Position numbers and translations under genes: made by a program
In this document: positions 5,353 through 8,553 of the stretch, one piece after another
How the letters are laid out: every line of letters begins with the position of its first letter
How positions within the stretch are numbered: the first letter of the stretch is position 1
Origin: Methanoculleus sp.
GTDB taxonomy: Archaea > Halobacteriota > Methanomicrobia > Methanomicrobiales > Methanoculleaceae
Direction of reading: 5' to 3'
Assembly (NCBI GenBank): GCA_023230425.1
Contig: JALNXI010000081.1
Span: 1-8,553, forward strand
Length of the DNA stretch: 8,553 nt
The notes under the pieces: generated by a model
What the model was told of the DNA's origin: nothing
The model's input: only the letters and a program-made list of their open reading frames with translations
The model's database searches: none

Positions 5353-7750
5353 ACGTCACCCTCACGCCGAGGCATGCCGCCGCCTCCCGGAAGGCTTCTG
5401 CCCACCGTTCTGCATCCCCATCACCCCGGCCGGCACGCTCCTGCATCCCGGCATACTGCCCGCGCATCCCGATACAGGCGTTCTGGCTCTCCCATAGAGT
5501 GAGCGAGAGCCCAAAAACTTTCGCACACCCGGCGATGCGGACGACCTCCTCAAGCGGCGCCGGATCCTCCGGCCGGGCCGCCGCGGTCCCGGCAGAGAGC
5601 GCGATCCGCCTGCTTGCCGCCTCGCCGAGGGCCGGAAGGTCGGGCCTGAGGTTCTTCGCCTGCATCTCCCCGGCGAGCGCCGAAAAGCGGTCCGGGTCGG
5701 GGCACCCGGCTTCAAGCATCGCGAGCAGCCGTTCGGTGCAGGCGTGCTCCCGGAGTTGGGCGGCAACCCCCGGTTCGGGGATCCCGAGGTCCTCAAGAAC
5801 GCGAAGCAGCGGGGCCGCGTCGCGGTAAACAGCGCAGACGGCCGACCCGATGCCGGGGAGAACCCGGCAGGCGAGCGCCCACCGCTCCTCGTCGGAGAGG
5901 TCGTTGGCGGTGTAGACGCGGGCAAAGGCCCCGGATACGGCTCCTGCGGGATCGGGGTCCATCACCCCCTCCCACGCCGCGTGGAGCGCCTCATCGCCGC
6001 CGGTCTCGCGCACGCCGACGACGACCCGGTCCATCCCGGCAAAGAGCACGACCGCATCAAGGAGCGCCTCATCGCCCGTCACACGGGACAGCACACGGAC
6101 GGTCCCGCGGAGGCTCTGCCGGCCATCGGCGCCCGACCGGTAGCGCCAGTCTCCGTGGGCGGCGTACATCCCCGACGCGACCGCGAGGGGTTCGAGGTCG
6201 AAGAGCGCGTAGAGGGCTGCCCCTGCCCCGAGCCGGGCGAGGTCCGTCGCCGCCGCCGGCCGGACCAGGGCCTCGTAGACCGCAGCGCCGGTCGCATACT
6301 CCGGGTCGTTTGACGGAGCACGGCGGAGGATATCGATGAACGCGGACTCGAGGTCAATCCCGAGGACCTGCCGGGCAAGGTCCATTGCCCGGCTTGCGTG
6401 CCGCATCACCTGGACGCTCCCCGGCTCCGTTATATCGTCAAAGAACCAGCCGCAGCTCGTCTGCATCAGCATCGCCTGCCGCTCCAGCTCGAGGAGAGCA
6501 AGCACCCGTCGCCGTCCGCCGGCCGAGGGGTCGCGGAGGGCGTGCCGCGAGAAGAACGCCGCCGCGGCTTCGTCGGACCACCGGCCGAGGACGAGGCCGA
6601 CAGCATCGTCCCGGACCTCCGCGGGGTTGCCGACGAGGGCCGCGAGCGCCTCTGCGGCCCGGGGGGCAAGTGCGTCGCGGACCATGTCGACCGCCTCCCG
6701 GAGCGGCCTGCGCCACGCCTGCGACCAGCCGGGGTGCGCCCCGCTGTGGCACCCACACTCACCCTGCCAGCGCCCGAGACCATGGGTGCAGCTCCAGGAC
6801 GTCCTCTCCCGGACGACGACCTCGTGCGTGGGCGGATGCGCGTCGAGGTACTCGCCGTAGACCGTGAGGCGAGCATCACCCCGCGCCTCGATGGTGCGGA
6901 GACAGTAGGCGAGCGCCATCTCTCCGAACTCGCGGTGGTGGCCGTAGGTCTCCCCGTCGGTCGCGATATGCACGAGTTCCGGGCGCTCTCTCCTCCGGGA
7001 GAACGCGCCGAGCAGCCGCCCGGCGAACCGCCGCCCGTCGGAGAGCAGGTCGCCGAACGCGACGTCGCGGGCGATCGCCCCGTCGTAGAAGAAGACGGCG
7101 ATGTTGCGGCCCGAGGGGAGGCGGCAGACGTAGGGCATCCGTGTCTCGACCCGGCCGCCGGAGACGTCCGTCCAGTCCTCCGCCCCGATCACCCGCACCC
7201 TCCCGGCCTGGTGAGGGGCAAGGACCGTGAACCGGATCCCGGCCTCCGCCATCAGGTCCAGGGACTCGATATCGACCGCCGTCTCCGGGAGCCACATCCC
7301 TTCAGGCTCCCGGCCGAACCGTGCAGCAAAGTCGCGGACCCCCCAGATAACCTGAGTCCGTTTCTCCTCCCGGGTTGCAAGCGGCATGATGATGTGGCTG
7401 TAACAGGAGGCGATCGCGGGCCCGTGGCCGGCGTAGCGCTCCCGGCCCTCCCGGTCGGCCTCGATGATCGCTCCGTAGACCCCCGGGCGGTGCCGCGCGA
7501 GCCAGGAGAGAAGCGTCGGTGCGGCCGTGAAACTGATCCTCGCGTAGGTGTTTGTGATCTCCGCGATCAGGCCGTCCGCATCAAGTATGCGTGCGGCGGT
7601 GTTCGGGGCGTAACACTCCGCGGTCACCCGTTCGTTCCAGTCGTGGTAAGGCGCGGCGGACCGCTGGACCTCGACACCGCCGGACCAGGGGTTCTCCCGC
7701 GGCGGCTGGTAGAAGTGGCCGTGGATGCAGACGGCGCGGTCCACTGTCAC
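5351..7750 (-). CDS. Glycoside hydrolase family 57 protein with DUF3536 C-terminus
   Basis: The 799-residue protein starts at a GTG (7750) whose GTGA overlaps the glgB stop. Family motifs begin at residue 8 (CIHGHFYQPPRENPW), so an ATG 20 codons upstream at 7810 lies inside glgB and is unlikely; a second GTG at 7744 is possible. GH57 motifs are visible: HGH at 10-12, GMWLPETAVD with predicted nucleophile Glu156, HIATDGETYGHH with predicted acid Asp265, and a Cys/His-rich SCTHGLGRWQGECGCH at 320-335. The C-terminal half (about 360-799) is Ala-rich and helical, with TSCGWFFDDI at 431-440 typical of DUF3536. GH57 includes amylases, glucanotransferases, amylopullulanases and branching enzymes, all acting on alpha-glucans. 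The DUF3536 branch has, to my knowledge, no settled reaction. The operon position between glgB and malQ makes an alpha-glucan substrate likely. There is no signal peptide; probably cytoplasmic. Confidence 0.9.
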   Translation of the reverse strand: MTVDRAVCIHGHFYQPPRENPWSGGVEVQRSAAPYHDWNERVTAECYAPNTAARILDADGLIAEITNTYARISFTAAPTLLSWLARHRPGVYGAIIEADREGRERYAGHGPAIASCYSHIIMPLATREEKRTQVIWGVRDFAARFGREPEGMWLPETAVDIESLDLMAEAGIRFTVLAPHQAGRVRVIGAEDWTDVSGGRVETRMPYVCRLPSGRNIAVFFYDGAIARDVAFGDLLSDGRRFAGRLLGAFSRRRERPELVHIATDGETYGHHREFGEMALAYCLRTIEARGDARLTVYGEYLDAHPPTHEVVVRERTSWSCTHGLGRWQGECGCHSGAHPGWSQAWRRPLREAVDMVRDALAPRAAEALAALVGNPAEVRDDAVGLVLGRWSDEAAAAFFSRHALRDPSAGGRRRVLALLELERQAMLMQTSCGWFFDDITEPGSVQVMRHASRAMDLARQVLGIDLESAFIDILRRAPSNDPEYATGAAVYEALVRPAAATDLARLGAGAALYALFDLEPLAVASGMYAAHGDWRYRSGADGRQSLRGTVRVLSRVTGDEALLDAVVLFAGMDRVVVGVRETGGDEALHAAWEGVMDPDPAGAVSGAFARVYTANDLSDEERWALACRVLPGIGSAVCAVYRDAAPLLRVLEDLGIPEPGVAAQLREHACTERLLAMLEAGCPDPDRFSALAGEMQAKNLRPDLPALGEAASRRIALSAGTAAARPEDPAPLEEVVRIAGCAKVFGLSLTLWESQNACIGMRGQYAGMQERAGRGDGDAERWAEAFREAAACLGVRVT

Positions 7751-8553
7751 GCCCCCTCGGGAACGAAGATGACTGCGCCGAGCGGGGGCAGGGTAAGCGG
7801 GAGCGACCACGGCCGGCCGTGCGCCGGGACCCGCTCCGCCTCCACCCCACCGAGGTTCCCGACACCGCTCCCGCCGTACTCGACCGCATCGCTGTTGAGC
7901 ACCTCATTCCAGAACCCCCCGAACGGGACGCCGATCCGGTAGCCGTAGCGCGGCACCGGGGTGCAGTTGCAGGCAACGAGGACGACGTCGTCGGCCGACC
8001 GCCCCCGCCGCAGGTAACTGACGACGCTCTTCTCCACATCCGAGAAGTCGACCCACTCGAACCCCCCGGGGTCGGCGTCCCGCTCGTGGAGGGCGGGCTC
8101 CCGCCGGTACAGCCGGTTTAAGTCGGTGACCCACCGGAGGATCCCCCGGTGGGAAGGATACTGCAGGAGGTCCCACGCAAGCCCGGCATCGTGGCTCCAC
8201 TCCGACCACTGCCCGAACTCAGCCCCCATGAAGAGGAGTTTCTTCCCCGGGTGCGTGAACATATACCCGTAGAGGAGGCGGAGGTTCGCCCGTTTCCGCC
8301 ACTCGTCGCCGGGCATCTTTCCTGCGAGCGAATTCTTCTCGTGGACGACCTCGTCGTGCGAGAGGGGGAGGACGTAGCGCTCCCGGAACGCGTACCATAT
8401 GCTGAACGTGAGGAGGTCGGGTCGGTACTTCCGGAAGACCGGGTCGAGCACGAAGTAGTCCAGGGTGTCGTGCATCCAGCCCATGTTCCACTTCAGGTCG
8501 AACCCGAGCCCCCCGGTCGCGGTCGGGGCGGTCACCCCCGGCCAGGAGGTCGC
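7747..8553 (-). CDS. glgB: 1,4-alpha-glucan branching enzyme, GH13, C-terminal part
   Basis: The gene enters from beyond position 8553; 268 codons and the TGA stop are visible, roughly the last third to two fifths of a usual 630-730 residue enzyme. GlgB cuts alpha-1,4 chains and reattaches them by alpha-1,6 bonds to make glycogen branches. The visible part starts ATSWPGVTAPTATGGLGF, which in known branching enzymes lies just after the catalytic acid/base Glu, so that residue and the nucleophile Asp fall outside. It continues through KWNMGWMHDTLDY, then LPLSHDEVVHEK with the third catalytic Asp (codon 8353-8355), KLLFMGAEFGQWSEW, and the C-terminal beta domain ending LTLPPLGAVIFVPEGA. The reading frame is open to the edge; an internal Met at 8535 is not the start. 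The stop overlaps the GTG start of the GH57 gene, showing tight coupling. Confidence 0.95.
   Translation of the reverse strand, partial: ATSWPGVTAPTATGGLGFDLKWNMGWMHDTLDYFVLDPVFRKYRPDLLTFSIWYAFRERYVLPLSHDEVVHEKNSLAGKMPGDEWRKRANLRLLYGYMFTHPGKKLLFMGAEFGQWSEWSHDAGLAWDLLQYPSHRGILRWVTDLNRLYRREPALHERDADPGGFEWVDFSDVEKSVVSYLRRGRSADDVVLVACNCTPVPRYGYRIGVPFGGFWNEVLNSDAVEYGGSGVGNLGGVEAERVPAHGRPWSLPLTLPPLGAVIFVPEGA

Noticed and set aside
4345..5502. 385-residue plus-strand open frame opposite malQ
   Set aside because: Same shadow effect; no ribosome site or motif, while malQ on the other strand has all catalytic residues.
6398..7942. 514-residue plus-strand open frame opposite the GH57 gene
   Set aside because: It is a codon-bias shadow: GC-rich genes leave the opposite strand open. 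The protein is rich in Pro, Arg, Val and Asp without any family motif, and it covers a gene with clear GH57 signatures.

Overview
The window looks like chromosomal DNA of a GC-rich methanogenic archaeon, most likely a Methanomicrobiales member of the Methanoculleus type. This is inferred from three things: archaeal TATA-like boxes in AT-rich gaps, good Shine-Dalgarno sites (GGAGGTGA, AAGGAGGATC), and a bacterial-type glycogen gene set. No rRNA or marker gene fixes the taxon.

The left part (1-1178) carries two small plus-strand genes behind an AT-rich promoter region. The first (271-765) encodes two diverged copies of a DUF2795 domain joined by a charged linker. The second (837-1178) encodes four 25-residue repeats of the KGG/GsiB/Con-10 stress-protein type. 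Positions 1-220 hold no convincing gene.

The rest is on the minus strand and concerns alpha-glucan (glycogen) metabolism. Reading in the direction of transcription from the right edge, the order is: the C-terminal part of a GH13 branching enzyme (glgB, cut by the window end); a GH57/DUF3536 protein whose GTG start overlaps the glgB stop in a GTGA; a GH77 4-alpha-glucanotransferase (malQ) 13 bp further on with a strong ribosome site; then a 361-bp gap; then a GT35 alpha-glucan phosphorylase (glgP) with its own TATA box. glgB, the GH57 gene and malQ look like one transcription unit. glgP is probably separately started, because a T-rich tract and a TATA-like element lie in the gap. glgP ends tail to tail with the KGG-repeat gene.

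Together GlgB makes alpha-1,6 branches, GlgP releases glucose-1-phosphate from chain ends, and MalQ rearranges the short leftover dextrins. The GH57/DUF3536 protein has an apparently intact GH57 catalytic core but no reaction I can assign. No glycogen synthase, ADP-glucose pyrophosphorylase or GH13 debranching enzyme lies within the window.

I see no CRISPR array, tRNA, rRNA, insertion sequence or defence system. The points most worth a second look are the unassigned GH57/DUF3536 enzyme with its Cys/His cluster, the palindrome-rich 3600-3840 gap, and the two small repeat proteins.
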